Assembly (NCBI GenBank): GCA_030649955.1
Contig: JAUSFD010000005.1
Location: 62,001 to 126,000, forward strand
Reading direction: 5' to 3'
DNA: 64,000 bases
DNA from: Candidatus Peregrinibacteria bacterium
GTDB lineage: Bacteria > Patescibacteriota > Gracilibacteria > Peribacterales > Peribacteraceae
Under the pieces are notes generated by a model that was not told the DNA's origin, searched no databases, and saw only the letters and a program-made list of their open reading frames with translations. The translations under genes and the position numbers were made by a program. This document shows, one piece after another, positions 41,583 to 50,180 of this stretch (positions are counted from its first letter, which is position 1; every line of letters starts with the position of its first letter).

Positions 41583-42497
41583 TCAGGAATGCGCCGCATA
41601 CCACTCTACGGATCTTTGGATTCCCTCCTCGAAGGAAACCTTTGGAGAGTAGCCGAGGCGGGACTTTGCCTTCGCAATGTCCGCGGTGAAGCGCACGACT
41701 TCGCCTGTGCGGGATTCTGCGTGGGTGATTGCTGAGGTGCTCGCCGTGAGACTCTTGATGGTCTCCGCGAGGTGGAGGATGGTCACGCCTTGTCCGTAGG
41801 CGAGGTTGAAGGTTTCGTTCTTCACGTCTGCGAACTTCTCGAGCGTGAGGATAACACCGGCGACCGTGTCGTCGATGTACGTGAAGTCGAGGCACTTGTC
41901 CTTCCCGAAGACGGTGAGGGGTTCGTTCTTCCGCGCGAGACGGAGGAAGAGCGGCACCACGCGCACGGAGTCGTCGTACATGCCGTACACATTGGAGAAG
42001 CGGAAGATCACCGCATCCATGTCGTAGCAGCGTGCGTAGGCTTGCACGAGTGCTTCACCCCCCAGTTTGCTCGCGGTGTAGGGACTCTCGCAGAGATCCA
42101 CTTTCACCATCTCCTCGCTGTACTTCTCTGCGCCTGCATTGCCGTAGACCTCGCGCGAAGAGGCGAAGAGGAAGCGCTTGATGCCGCGCTTCCGCGCGAA
42201 CTCGAGCGCATTGAAGAGCGTGAGGAAGTTGTCCCGCGCACGACTCGGATCCTCAACCAATTCGTAGACACGCGCGTTCGCTGCGAGGTGCACGATGGCA
42301 TCGATGTCCTTTGGAAGTTTCGCTTTCTCGAGCGCTCCATCCTCGCGCAGATCGAGGTGCGTCGTGATCGCCTCTACGTTCGGTTGCCACTTGTTCGGCA
42401 CCCAATCGACGCCCACGACGTCCTTCCCCTGCTTGAGGAGGGTTTCGCACAGCCGTGTGCCAATCGTGCCGGAGGAACCTGTTACGAGAATGTTCAT
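41583..42497 (-). CDS. NAD-dependent epimerase/dehydratase (extended SDR)
   Basis: A 304-aa nucleotide-sugar SDR: ILVTGSSGTIGTRLCETLLK (NAD site), VHLAANARVYELVEDP, the catalytic FASSREVYGN with SPYTASKLGGEALV (YxxxK), and FRFSNVYGMYDD. It looks like a UDP-glucose 4-epimerase or UDP-glucuronate decarboxylase relative; the substrate is not decided. It is divergent from the GT2-GtrA gene across a TTAGGA element. Confidence 0.85.
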   Translation of the reverse strand: MNILVTGSSGTIGTRLCETLLKQGKDVVGVDWVPNKWQPNVEAITTHLDLREDGALEKAKLPKDIDAIVHLAANARVYELVEDPSRARDNFLTLFNALEFARKRGIKRFLFASSREVYGNAGAEKYSEEMVKVDLCESPYTASKLGGEALVQAYARCYDMDAVIFRFSNVYGMYDDSVRVVPLFLRLARKNEPLTVFGKDKCLDFTYIDDTVAGVILTLEKFADVKNETFNLAYGQGVTILHLAETIKSLTASTSAITHAESRTGEVVRFTADIAKAKSRLGYSPKVSFEEGIQRSVEWYAAHS

Positions 42498-42536
42498 CCT
42501 GGGTAGTGTGGGGTGATGCAGGAGAATCCGCAAGGG

Positions 42537-42657
42537 ATGGCTAGGATTGGGATTTGGATTAGGATTTGGGGGGTGGGGAGTATTCGTGTAGTGCGGTAGA
42601 CTAATCTCTGTATTTTTCCGACCGAATCCCTAATCCTAATCCAAATCCTCATCCCAC
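42537..42657. repeat. word-repeat inverted element, TTAGGA family, copy 2
   Basis: Left arm 42537-42577 (GGATTGGGATTTGGATTAGG). Right arm 42624-42655 (CCTAATCCTAATCCAAATCC). The loop holds TGCGGTAGACT, the same -10 context as at the other TTAGGA element (6946-7077). In both cases a GT2 gene starts just beyond the CCTAATCC-rich leader. Confidence 0.85.
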
Positions 42658-42665
42658 ACTCGTCC

Positions 42666-43760
42666 GTGCTCTCCCTCGTCCTCCCCACCTACAACGAGGC
42701 CCAGAATCTCCCGGAGCTCCTCCCGAGGATCGATGCTGTGCTCCAGGGCATGCCCCACGAGATCATCGTGGTGGATGATGATTCTCCAGACCGCACCTGG
42801 CAGGTTGCCCAGGAATTGTCGACGACGATGCCATCGCTCCGGGTCATCCGGCGCATCGGGAGGCGAGGCCTCTCGTCCGCAGTGATCGAGGGGTTCCTCA
42901 CAGCGAAGGGCAATGCGCTCGCGGTGATGGATGCGGATGGCCAGCATGATCTCACACTCATTCCGTGGCTCGCGAAGGCGATCGATGAAGGAGCGGGTAT
43001 CGCGATCGGTTCGCGGTACACAGAAGGGGGGAGTGTGGGCGAGTGGGATGAGCGCCGCCATACGATGAGTCGCATTGCCACGCGCCTCGCCCTCAAGCTC
43101 TGCAAGGTCCAGGTGACAGATCCCATGAGCGGCTTCTTCGCTATCAGACGCGATGTCTTCGAAGAGGCACTCCCGCGATTGAATCCGATGGGTTTCAAGA
43201 TCCTCCTGGATCTCCTGGTGCACGTCGATCTGCAGACGCGTGTCACGGAATTGCCGTTCACGTTCCGCTCGCGCCTGCACGGCGAGAGCAAGCTCTCGCG
43301 CAGGGTCCAGCTCGAGTTCCTGGAGTACCTCTACGACGTCACGCTCGGGAAGTACATCCCCCTTACCTTTGTTGAGTACTGCATCGTGGGGACGATGGGT
43401 GTCGTCGTGCACCTCGCCGCGTACTTCGGCATCACGCGTCTGCTATTGCGAGAGGGAGATCTCACGCTCTACGGTTTCTCCGTTGCGGTCCTCATCGCGA
43501 TCGAAGTCGCTGTCGTCTTCAACTTCCTCCTGAACAACGCGTGGACGTTCGCGTACGCGAAGCTCAGGGGGTTGCGCGCCGTCCGCGGATTCTTCACCTT
43601 CAACGCTGCGTGCCTCTTCGGAGCACTCGCGAACTACTCGGTGAGCGCTTTCCTCTTCTCGCGCGGTCACCCCGAGCTCCTCAGCGTCGCAGCAGGTGCG
43701 CTCATCGGGGTTATTTGGAACTACACGATGAACCGGCTCTTCACGTGGCGCAGCGCATGA
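42666..43760 (+). CDS. DPM1-like GT2 fused to a GtrA domain
   Basis: A 364-aa protein joining two activities. Residues 1-230 are a polyprenyl-phosphate sugar synthase of the DPM1 type: LVLPTYNEAQNLPELLP, VVDDDSPDRTW, AVMDADGQHD, and FRSRLHGESKLS. Residues 235-364 are a GtrA module with four helices (EYCIVGTMGVVVHLAAYFGI, FNFLLNNAWTFAYA, GVIWNYTMNRLFTW). The fusion would make the lipid-linked sugar and move it across the membrane. GTG start. It forms an operon with the next two genes by overlapping ATGA. Confidence 0.92.
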   Translation: MLSLVLPTYNEAQNLPELLPRIDAVLQGMPHEIIVVDDDSPDRTWQVAQELSTTMPSLRVIRRIGRRGLSSAVIEGFLTAKGNALAVMDADGQHDLTLIPWLAKAIDEGAGIAIGSRYTEGGSVGEWDERRHTMSRIATRLALKLCKVQVTDPMSGFFAIRRDVFEEALPRLNPMGFKILLDLLVHVDLQTRVTELPFTFRSRLHGESKLSRRVQLEFLEYLYDVTLGKYIPLTFVEYCIVGTMGVVVHLAAYFGITRLLLREGDLTLYGFSVAVLIAIEVAVVFNFLLNNAWTFAYAKLRGLRAVRGFFTFNAACLFGALANYSVSAFLFSRGHPELLSVAAGALIGVIWNYTMNRLFTWRSA

Positions 43761-44065
43761 AGCGCTCTATCATCCATCAGCGGCTCGTCTTCGGATGCGT
43801 CGTACTCCTCCTCTGCGCCCTCTACATCCCGCGCGTGTGGGCACTCCGGCTCCTGTACCTCGATTCCACTGTTCGCATGCACGTGCAGCGTGAGCTCACA
43901 GAAGTCGCCACGGAGGAGGGGTGGCTCGTCTCCGATATCATCGTGCGTTCTGTCTCTGAAGATGCCGTGATGATCCTCCACCGCGGGCACATCCGCGGTC
44001 GCGATCCTCGCGCGTGCTTCGTCCTCCCGTTCCGCTCTGAACTCAAGCGCCCATGCGACGTCTGA
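43757..44065 (+). CDS. small membrane-anchored hypothetical protein
   Basis: A 102-aa protein with one N-terminal helix (about residues 9-30) and a short external domain (HVQRELTEVATEEGWLVSDI, HRGHIRGRDPRACFVL). No family recognised. Its ATG overlaps the preceding stop by 4 bp, and its end overlaps the next gene by 13 bp, so the three are translated as a unit. It may be an accessory subunit of the lipid-linked sugar transferases around it. Confidence 0.65.
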   Translation: MKRSIIHQRLVFGCVVLLLCALYIPRVWALRLLYLDSTVRMHVQRELTEVATEEGWLVSDIIVRSVSEDAVMILHRGHIRGRDPRACFVLPFRSELKRPCDV

Positions 44066-45240
44066 ACGCCCTCATCAGCCTGGAAATTTATGCGCTCGTG
44101 CTCACCGCGGTGCAGTTGATTGGCGGTGTGCGCACAGATGAGGCGAAGTACCTCCTCAATATCCCGTACCCCCACCCACCTCTCGTTCGCACGCTCCTCT
44201 CCTGGACGGAGTTCCTCCCGTTCCAGGAATGTCTCTGGCGCTTCCTCTTCGCGAGCCTCCTCGCTCAAGCTGTGTGGTTGGTGTGGGACCTCGGTCGAGG
44301 CTTGGGTCGGCGCGAGAGGATGTTCCTCTCCGCATGCTGGCTCCTCGCCTCCGGTGTTCTCCTGCAGGCAGGCGGCATCTACTTGGTGTGCTTCACCGCT
44401 CTCCAAGCTCTCTGCTTCCTCTGGCTCGTTGCGCGCATGCCCTCCACCGGGAAGTACGCCGGATGGGTCGCGCTCCTGTGGCTTGCCTCACTCTTCACCG
44501 CGTACCAAGCAGCACTCTTCCTCCCGCTTGTTTGCGCGTACTTCCTCCGCGCAAAGATTTCCTGGGAGGAGCGCATCGCCTACGTCTGCCTTCCGCCTCT
44601 CCTCCTCATCCTCTACTCCCTGAGTAACCCCCTCTCCATCGCGAGCATGTTCATCCACGGCGGGCGCGATCTCAACTCCTCGATCCCCATGCGTGCACTC
44701 GGAACGCTCAGAGTGTGGATGCTCGGCGGAAGCTTGCTCCTGAGTATCGCAGGCACGATCGGGATCTTCTGGTCGAAGCGATGGGAGCTGATCCTCTCCT
44801 TTCTCCTCGTCTCTGCGTACGTCGCCCTCTCGCGCTACGACTACTACATGGTCCTCTTCACCCCCTTCTTCATCGTAGGGCTCGCAGTCCTCCTGAAGAA
44901 TCGCGCCCTCCCGAAAGTTATCATCAACGCGGGCATCCCCCTGCTCGTCATCGCGACGATCATCACCGTGTTCTTCTTCCCGCCGATTCTGAAGAGAGAT
45001 CCTTCGAGGGCAGTGATGCGTTCCATCGCTTCTGAGCGGAGAGGGGACGAAGTTCTCATCGCAGGGTCCTTCGGGCACCAGTGGCAGTACGAGAGCACGC
45101 TCCCCGTGCGCTCCTACTCCCCAAACTGGTTACCGCATGCCCGAGCAGTCATCTGTCTCCAGCCTTGCGGAGATATGGCTATGCACGAAGGGTGGGTGCG
45201 CAAAGAGGAGAGCGGAGTGGAGGTATGGGGGAGGGAATGA
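44053..45240 (+). CDS. GT-C glycosyltransferase (PMT_2/ArnT-like)
   Basis: A 395-aa polytopic protein with about ten helices. The first external loop shows GVRTDEAKYLLNIPYPHPPL: the DE pair and the HPPL motif are typical of ArnT/PMT_2 enzymes that take a sugar from polyprenyl phosphate. The C-terminal ~75 residues are soluble. It is the third gene of the operon with the GT2-GtrA fusion, which probably supplies its donor. Confidence 0.8.
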   Translation: MRRLNALISLEIYALVLTAVQLIGGVRTDEAKYLLNIPYPHPPLVRTLLSWTEFLPFQECLWRFLFASLLAQAVWLVWDLGRGLGRRERMFLSACWLLASGVLLQAGGIYLVCFTALQALCFLWLVARMPSTGKYAGWVALLWLASLFTAYQAALFLPLVCAYFLRAKISWEERIAYVCLPPLLLILYSLSNPLSIASMFIHGGRDLNSSIPMRALGTLRVWMLGGSLLLSIAGTIGIFWSKRWELILSFLLVSAYVALSRYDYYMVLFTPFFIVGLAVLLKNRALPKVIINAGIPLLVIATIITVFFFPPILKRDPSRAVMRSIASERRGDEVLIAGSFGHQWQYESTLPVRSYSPNWLPHARAVICLQPCGDMAMHEGWVRKEESGVEVWGRE

Positions 45241-45281
45241 AGTTCACCGTGGAGGAGTCCGAAGAGTCCGAGGAACAGGAA

Positions 45282-45366
45282 AACGTTCACTCGTTTACTG
45301 GTTTATTCGTTTACTCGCTGCGCAGCGATTCGAATAAACGAGTCAACGAATAAACGAATCAACGGT
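45282..45366. repeat. word-repeat inverted element, GTTTATTC octamer family, copy 4
   Basis: Left arm 45282-45318 (GTTCACTCGTTTACTGGTTT). Right arm 45326-45366 (CGAATAAACGAGTCAACGAA). The loop is GCTGCGCAGC. Upstream, 45253-45280 repeats GAGTCCGA, a second word also seen next to copy 5. It lies between convergent genes. Confidence 0.92.
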
Positions 45367-45394
45367 ATCTGTGGATGTCTCGTTCGTCGGTCTC

Positions 45395-46342
45395 CTAAAC
45401 ACCATAGTATTCCCGGTACCACTCCACAAATTTCGGCACCCCTTCGCGGATCGTCGTCTTCGGCTCGAAGCCGAGCATCTTCTTCGCTTTACTGATATCC
45501 GCCAAGCTCGCGCGCACGTCGCCGGGTTGCATGGGGAGGAACTCCTTCTTCGCCTCGCGCCCGCAACTCTCCTCGATCACTTTCACGTAGTCCATGAGCT
45601 CTTCCTGGCGTCCGCAGCCGAGGTTGAAGATCTCCTCCGGGTAATTCTTATCGATAGACGCGACGATGCCAGAGACGATGTCATCGATGTACGTGAAGTC
45701 GCGCTGCATCTTCCCCTCGCCGAAGATTTGCAGAGGGCGATCGTTCAAGAGCGCATCCGTGAAGAGGAAGAGCGCCATGTCCGGTCTTCCCCATGGTCCA
45801 TACACCGTGAAGAACCGGAGTCCCGTCACCGGGAATCCGTAGAGGTGGTGGTACGTGTGCGCCATGAGCTCGTTGTCCTTCTTGTTCATGCCGTAGAGCG
45901 AGAGCTGATCATCCACGCGGTCCTCCTCACTCGACGGGAGCTTCGTGTTCCCCCCGTACACCGAACTCGAACTCGCGTAGATCATCCCGGCGATCTCCTG
46001 CTTGCGCGCTTCATCGAGGATATTGAAGAACCCTTCGATATTGATCGAGATGTACTCCTCTGGATGCTCGAACGAGTAGCGCACCCCCGCGAGTGCAGCG
46101 AGGTGACACACGCGATCCACTCCCTTCATCGTCTCTGCAACGAGAGGACGATCGAGAATGTCTCCCCGCACAAACGTGAAGCCGCGTTTGTCATTGAGCA
46201 GCTCCAACCGGCGCTCCTTTAGCTTGGGGTCGTAGTACGGGCTCACGTTGTCGATGCCGATCACCTGATCCCCTCGCTCGAGCAAGCGGAGCGTCGTGTG
46301 GTACCCGATGAAGCCGGCGCAACCGGTGAGGAAGACTTTCAT
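45395..46342 (-). CDS. NAD-dependent epimerase, UDP-glucuronate 4-epimerase-like
   Basis: A 315-aa extended SDR: VFLTGCAGFIGYHTTLRLLE (NAD site), CHLAALAGVRYSFEHPEEYI, YASSSSVYGGN, YGMNKKDNELMAH (YxxxK) and RFFTVYGPWGRPDMALFLFT. These signatures fit UDP-glucuronate 4-epimerases, which make UDP-galacturonate. The UDP-glucose dehydrogenase two genes upstream would supply UDP-glucuronate. TACAGT lies 11 nt before the ATG. Confidence 0.88.
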   Translation of the reverse strand: MKVFLTGCAGFIGYHTTLRLLERGDQVIGIDNVSPYYDPKLKERRLELLNDKRGFTFVRGDILDRPLVAETMKGVDRVCHLAALAGVRYSFEHPEEYISINIEGFFNILDEARKQEIAGMIYASSSSVYGGNTKLPSSEEDRVDDQLSLYGMNKKDNELMAHTYHHLYGFPVTGLRFFTVYGPWGRPDMALFLFTDALLNDRPLQIFGEGKMQRDFTYIDDIVSGIVASIDKNYPEEIFNLGCGRQEELMDYVKVIEESCGREAKKEFLPMQPGDVRASLADISKAKKMLGFEPKTTIREGVPKFVEWYREYYGV

Positions 46343-46411
46343 AGAACGGATTTACTGTAACGCACTATTCTCCGAGACGCATGTCAACTTTCTCTTGCGA
46401 AAGGGGCGTGG

Positions 46412-46439
46412 TTGACAATTGAATATAATGAAGTATATT
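46412..46439 (+). promoter_or_regulatory. consensus promoter of a leaderless gene
   Basis: TTGACA (46412-46417), 16-bp spacer, TATATT (46434-46439), then eight bases to the ATG at 46448. A perfect TATAAT at 46424-46429 is too close to TTGACA to pair with it. Confidence 0.7.
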
Positions 46440-46447
46440 CCCTCTCC

Positions 46448-46942
46448 ATGCCGGAAAGCAACTCGCCATCACTTGAGAGAGGGTTCGAGCTCATTGCGAG
46501 CTACGATGGATACCATCCTCGGACGAATGACCACGGCGGAATCTCCTCCCCTGCGAGAGTGCACGGCGTCCTCCAGCAAGTCGTGCGTCTCCTCGAACCC
46601 CATGGTGTCCCTCAGCAACTCGGCGAGAAGATGGTGGGCGTCGATGTGTGGGAAGGCGATTCCAAAGCCATTGCAGAGACGATTCGCAGAGAGTGTGCAC
46701 GCCTCGATCTTCCGGTGATCATTGCCGTACGAGTGGTTGGTGGTACACCATCAACACCAGTGCATCCCACTATCGCTGCGTTGTACGACTCTCCTGAATA
46801 CCGAGCAAAAAAACAGGAAGTTGATGCTCTGAATCTCCCGAAGCCTCAAGCGGACCAGATACGTGACGCGTCGATCTACGAACACCTGCCCAAGCATGTA
46901 CCTCCTCCACGAGAACCGCATCACGAGGCATGGGGTCTTTGA
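46448..46942 (+). CDS. orphan hypothetical protein
   Basis: A 164-aa soluble protein, not recognised. The central part reads as alternating strand and helix (KMVGVDVWEGDSKAIAETIR, LPVIIAVRVVGG), and the C-terminus is Pro-rich (HLPKHVPPPREPHHEAWGL). It sits alone on the plus strand between two minus-strand genes that should work together (UDP-glucose dehydrogenase and UDP-glucuronate epimerase), so it was probably inserted there. It has its own strong promoter. Confidence 0.68.
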   Translation: MPESNSPSLERGFELIASYDGYHPRTNDHGGISSPARVHGVLQQVVRLLEPHGVPQQLGEKMVGVDVWEGDSKAIAETIRRECARLDLPVIIAVRVVGGTPSTPVHPTIAALYDSPEYRAKKQEVDALNLPKPQADQIRDASIYEHLPKHVPPPREPHHEAWGL

Positions 46943-46945
46943 TGT

Positions 46946-48334
46946 TCAGGCGATACCGATCCCGAAGTAAGTGAGGCCAGCTTCGCGTACTTCGCTAGGT
47001 TCGTAAACATTGCGCCCGTCGAAGAGGTCCGTGCCTTTCATCGTTTCCTTGAGTTCCCTCAAATCGATCCCGCGGAATGTATCCCACTCTGTGAGGAGGA
47101 CGACGGCATCAGAGCTCTTTGCAGCTGCCATAGGGGAGTCGACGTAGGTCACTCCCGGTGGGAGGAGCCTCTTCGCATTCTCCATCGCGAAGGGATCGTG
47201 CGCCCGCACGGTGTGTCCTGCGCTGAGGAGGAGCGGGATCAGATCCAAGCTCGGGGCCTCGCGCATGTCGTCCGTCTTCGGCTTGAAGGAGAGTCCCCAT
47301 ACACCCACAGTTGCCTTCGGAGGTAGGGCTGCGAGGACCTTCGCGAAGAAGCGCTCCCGCTGGCGCGTGTTGATGCGGTCCGTCGCTTCGACGATTCCGA
47401 GATCCAGATCATATTCCCGCGCAGTGGCCATCAGCGCCTTCACGTCCTTCGGGAAGCAGCTCCCGCCGTAGCCGATACCTGCATGGAGAAACCGCGGCCC
47501 GATGCGGCTATCCATCCCCATGCCCCTCGCGATATCCCGGATGTTCGCACCGGTCTTCTCCGCGAATTCCGTGAGCATGTTGATGAAGCTGATCTTCGTC
47601 GCGAGGAAGGCGTTGCTCGCGTACTTCACAATCTCCGCACTCTCGCGACTCATGAAGAGCAGAGGCTTCCCCACACGTGTGATTGGGCGATAGAGCTCTT
47701 CCATCAGGTCGCGCGCCCACGAGCTATCAGCTGTCAGCGATGAGCTGTCAGCGCTCAGTGATGCTCTCCGCTGACCGCTGACCGCTGACCGCTCGTTCTC
47801 CCGTTCATTGATTCCCACCACGATTCGCTCCGGCATCATCGTATCCGGGACAGCCATCCCTTCCCGCAGGAACTCCGGATTGCTCACGACGGGAATGTGG
47901 ATACTGAGTCCACGATCTTTGAGAATTGCGGCGATGCGTTCCTCACACTGCTTCCCCGTACCGACCGGCACCGTCGATTTATTCACGAACACGATGTCGT
48001 GGTCCGCATGCTTCGCGACGATCTCCGCAACCGCGAATACTGCACGCAGATCTGCCTTATGATTCTCGCCCTGGGGAGTGCCCACAGCGGAGAAGACGAC
48101 CTCAACAGTCGGCAACACGGAAGCGAGGTCCGTCGTGAACGAGAGCCGTGTGCTCTGGAGCCCGTGCTTGAGGAGCTCCTCCAGTCCCGGCTCGTAGATG
48201 GGGCTGATGCCGTACCGCAGCTTCGCCACCTTCGCCTCATCGATATCGACTCCCATGACGGTGTGTCCTAGCTCTGCGAAACAGGCTGCGGAAACGAGCC
48301 CTACGTAGCCGGTGCCGACGACGGCGATCTTCAT
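46946..48334 (-). CDS. ugd: UDP-glucose 6-dehydrogenase
   Basis: A 462-aa enzyme oxidising UDP-glucose to UDP-glucuronate with two NAD. It shows IAVVGTGYVGLVSAACFAEL, NKSTVPVGTGKQCEE, SNPEFLREGMAV and the catalytic-Cys motif GIGYGGSCFPKDVKAL (Cys near residue 293). Residues about 178-205 (ENERSAVSGQRRASLSADSS and on) are encoded by a word-repeat element. They interrupt the family's usual short link between PERIVVG and MEELYRPI. Outside this insert nothing is missing. TACACT lies 7 nt before the ATG. Confidence 0.93.
   Translation of the reverse strand: MKIAVVGTGYVGLVSAACFAELGHTVMGVDIDEAKVAKLRYGISPIYEPGLEELLKHGLQSTRLSFTTDLASVLPTVEVVFSAVGTPQGENHKADLRAVFAVAEIVAKHADHDIVFVNKSTVPVGTGKQCEERIAAILKDRGLSIHIPVVSNPEFLREGMAVPDTMMPERIVVGINERENERSAVSGQRRASLSADSSSLTADSSWARDLMEELYRPITRVGKPLLFMSRESAEIVKYASNAFLATKISFINMLTEFAEKTGANIRDIARGMGMDSRIGPRFLHAGIGYGGSCFPKDVKALMATAREYDLDLGIVEATDRINTRQRERFFAKVLAALPPKATVGVWGLSFKPKTDDMREAPSLDLIPLLLSAGHTVRAHDPFAMENAKRLLPPGVTYVDSPMAAAKSSDAVVLLTEWDTFRGIDLRELKETMKGTDLFDGRNVYEPSEVREAGLTYFGIGIA
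47721..47796. repeat. word-repeat inverted element inside ugd, AGCTATCAGC family, copy 2
   Basis: Left arm GAGCTATCAGCTGTCAGCGA, then TGAGCTGTCAGCGCTCAG. Right arm CGCTGACCGCTGACCGCTGA, then CCGCTCG. It keeps the ugd frame open and adds about 28 residues. The same family is inserted in the oxidoreductase gene at 37926. Confidence 0.88.
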
Positions 48335-48400
48335 TGCAGCAAGTGTAGCTCAAACCAAAGATATCCAGGAGCGAACCAAAACGCAGAGCAACTCTTCAGA

Positions 48401-48793
48401 TCATTTGTCTCCGTGGAGAGTTGCGCCGATATCGTGAGCCGTTTTGCAGATAGGACCGAGTTGTCTCATGACCTGTTCAAGTGCAAGTAATTTCCTGCTG
48501 AGATTCTCACCATCCGTTCGCACAGGGGCAATGCAGCAGAGCTGTTCGAGTGGTGGCATTGATGCACTCAAACTTGGGTACTCTGTTTCGAGTTCTTTCC
48601 GCCAGGTAAGGTACTGTCCCTGTGGCACACTGTTCTGCAACAGCAGAGCGTTCTGCACCTTTTCCAGGAATACGAGGAGTGAACGGGCGATGAGGGGATC
48701 TTGAGGCAGGAGGTTCGTCGCAAAATTCAAGCCGTACGTTTCCGAGACGGGGTAACGAGACTCTTCTCTGACTGCATTGGAGGCATATCCCAT
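48401..48793 (-). CDS. orphan hypothetical protein
   Basis: A 130-aa helical protein, not recognised: LIARSLLVFLEKVQNALLLQ and ENLSRKLLALEQVMRQLGPI suggest a four-helix layout. AT-richer than its neighbours. On the minus strand TTGACA is followed after 17-18 bp by ATGATA/TGATAC and, 4-5 bases later, by the ATG, so this too may be leaderless. Confidence 0.6.
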   Translation of the reverse strand: MGYASNAVREESRYPVSETYGLNFATNLLPQDPLIARSLLVFLEKVQNALLLQNSVPQGQYLTWRKELETEYPSLSASMPPLEQLCCIAPVRTDGENLSRKLLALEQVMRQLGPICKTAHDIGATLHGDK

Positions 48794-49031
48794 GGCAGTA
48801 TCATTGCTAAAGCATATTTTCTGTCAATGTCTTCCTTCCAGAATTCCTGTTCATCCAATGAATTTGCACAATGCAGGCCATTCGTCCAAGCTAGGTAGGA
48901 TTCATTCACCACCTTAAACAGTGCGAATACTCACCCCACTTCGCTCACGCTCCGCGGGGCAAGCCCCACTCAGCTTCACTACGATGGGCAAGCTGGCTCT
49001 ATTAGTCTGAAAGATTCTCTCCAATCGTTCT

Positions 49032-49979
49032 ATGCGAATCCTCGTCACCGGTTCCATCGCCTACGATCTCCTCCTCTCCTACGACGGGTCCTTCGCGTCG
49101 GCAATCGATCCCAAGAACATCGAGGCGCTCTCTTTAGCATTCGTCACGCCGCACTTCGCCAAGCACCACGGGGGTACGGGAGCAAACATCAGTTGGACTC
49201 TCGCTCTCCTGGGCCAGTCGCCACTGCTCGTGGGAACGGTGGGGAATGATGGCGGAACGTACACAGCGCTTTTGGAGGAGAGGGGAGTGCGCACCGATCA
49301 TATTGAGAAGCTCCAGGATGCAGCGACCTCCACCGCGATCCTTGCGACGGACAGTGCAGAGCGGCAGATCATCTTCTATCACCCTGGTGCCGATGCGAAG
49401 GGGACGTGGCCCGACCTCGCGGATGACCGTGATGACCTGGGCTACGCGATCATCAGTCCGCGCGAAGTGAAGATGATGATTCGTGGTGCGGAGTGGTGCC
49501 GGGAGTTCGGTGTACCGTACCTCTTCGATCCAGGGCAACAACTGATGGCGCTGAGTACCGATGAGCTCAAGCGTACTGCTCAGGCCGCTGCGGGTGTCAT
49601 CACGAATGCGTACGAGTGGGGGCTCCTGAGTGACCGGCTTCGGTGCTCAACGGATGATTTCCTCGAATGGACGAAATACCTCATCGTGACGCATTCGGAG
49701 GAGGGACTCACGCTCTACACCAAGGGGAGTACGCTCGTCGTTCCTGCATGCAAAGCCGACCGCGTCGTGAATCCCACGGGTGCGGGAGACGCTCTCCGTG
49801 CTGGCCTCCTCACCGGTCTCGCTGCCAAATGGCCGCTTCCCATCGCCGCGCGCCTGGGTGCCTCCGTTGCGTCCTTCGTCGTCGAGCAGGAGGGAACGCT
49901 GCTCGATTCTCTGGATCTCAATGCGGTGCTGGGCAGGGCGGAGGTGACGTATGGGGAGATGCTGCCGGAGCTCCCTTGA
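49032..49979 (+). CDS. PfkB family carbohydrate kinase, probable adenosine kinase
   Basis: A 315-aa ribokinase-fold kinase: HGGTGANISWTLALLGQSP (substrate side), VGTVGNDGGTYTALLEERGV, and the catalytic signature NPTGAGDALRAGLLTGLA with the base Asp. PfkB members phosphorylate sugars or nucleosides. The next gene encodes SAH hydrolase, which releases adenosine, so adenosine kinase is the best guess from context. A sugar kinase remains possible. Confidence 0.85.
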   Translation: MRILVTGSIAYDLLLSYDGSFASAIDPKNIEALSLAFVTPHFAKHHGGTGANISWTLALLGQSPLLVGTVGNDGGTYTALLEERGVRTDHIEKLQDAATSTAILATDSAERQIIFYHPGADAKGTWPDLADDRDDLGYAIISPREVKMMIRGAEWCREFGVPYLFDPGQQLMALSTDELKRTAQAAAGVITNAYEWGLLSDRLRCSTDDFLEWTKYLIVTHSEEGLTLYTKGSTLVVPACKADRVVNPTGAGDALRAGLLTGLAAKWPLPIAARLGASVASFVVEQEGTLLDSLDLNAVLGRAEVTYGEMLPELP

Positions 49980-50017
49980 GGATACCGAAGAGATCGATGA
50001 ACGAGACATCTCCAGAT

Positions 50018-50142
50018 ACCGTTGATTCGTTTATTCGTTGACTCGTTTATTCGAATAGCTGCACAGCGAGTAAACGAATAAACGAGTAAACCAGTAAACG
50101 ATTCATGTTCCTCGGATTCTTCGGTCTCCTTGGATTCCTCCC
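50018..50142. repeat. word-repeat inverted element, GTTTATTC octamer family, copy 5, with a second word
   Basis: Left arm 50018-50057 (GTTGATTCGTTTATTCGTTG). Right arm 50067-50106 (CGAGTAAACGAATAAACGAG). Outside it, CCTCGGATTCTTCGGTCTCC (50110-50142) pairs loosely with GAGGATACCGAAGAG (49979-49993), giving a nested second hairpin. It lies between the kinase and SAH hydrolase genes. Confidence 0.9.
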
Positions 50143-50180
50143 TTACATCATCCATTCTCGGCTGCTACTCTGCCCCAGCT

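Noticed and set aside
9506-50142. CRISPR array made of the GTTTATTC repeats
   Set aside because: Units are 8 bp, contiguous, degenerate and mirrored in the other arm. There are no spacers of constant length and no cas genes.
50107-50180. SAH riboswitch upstream of ahcY
   Set aside because: The leader is a TTCGGATTC word repeat with no SAH-aptamer core.
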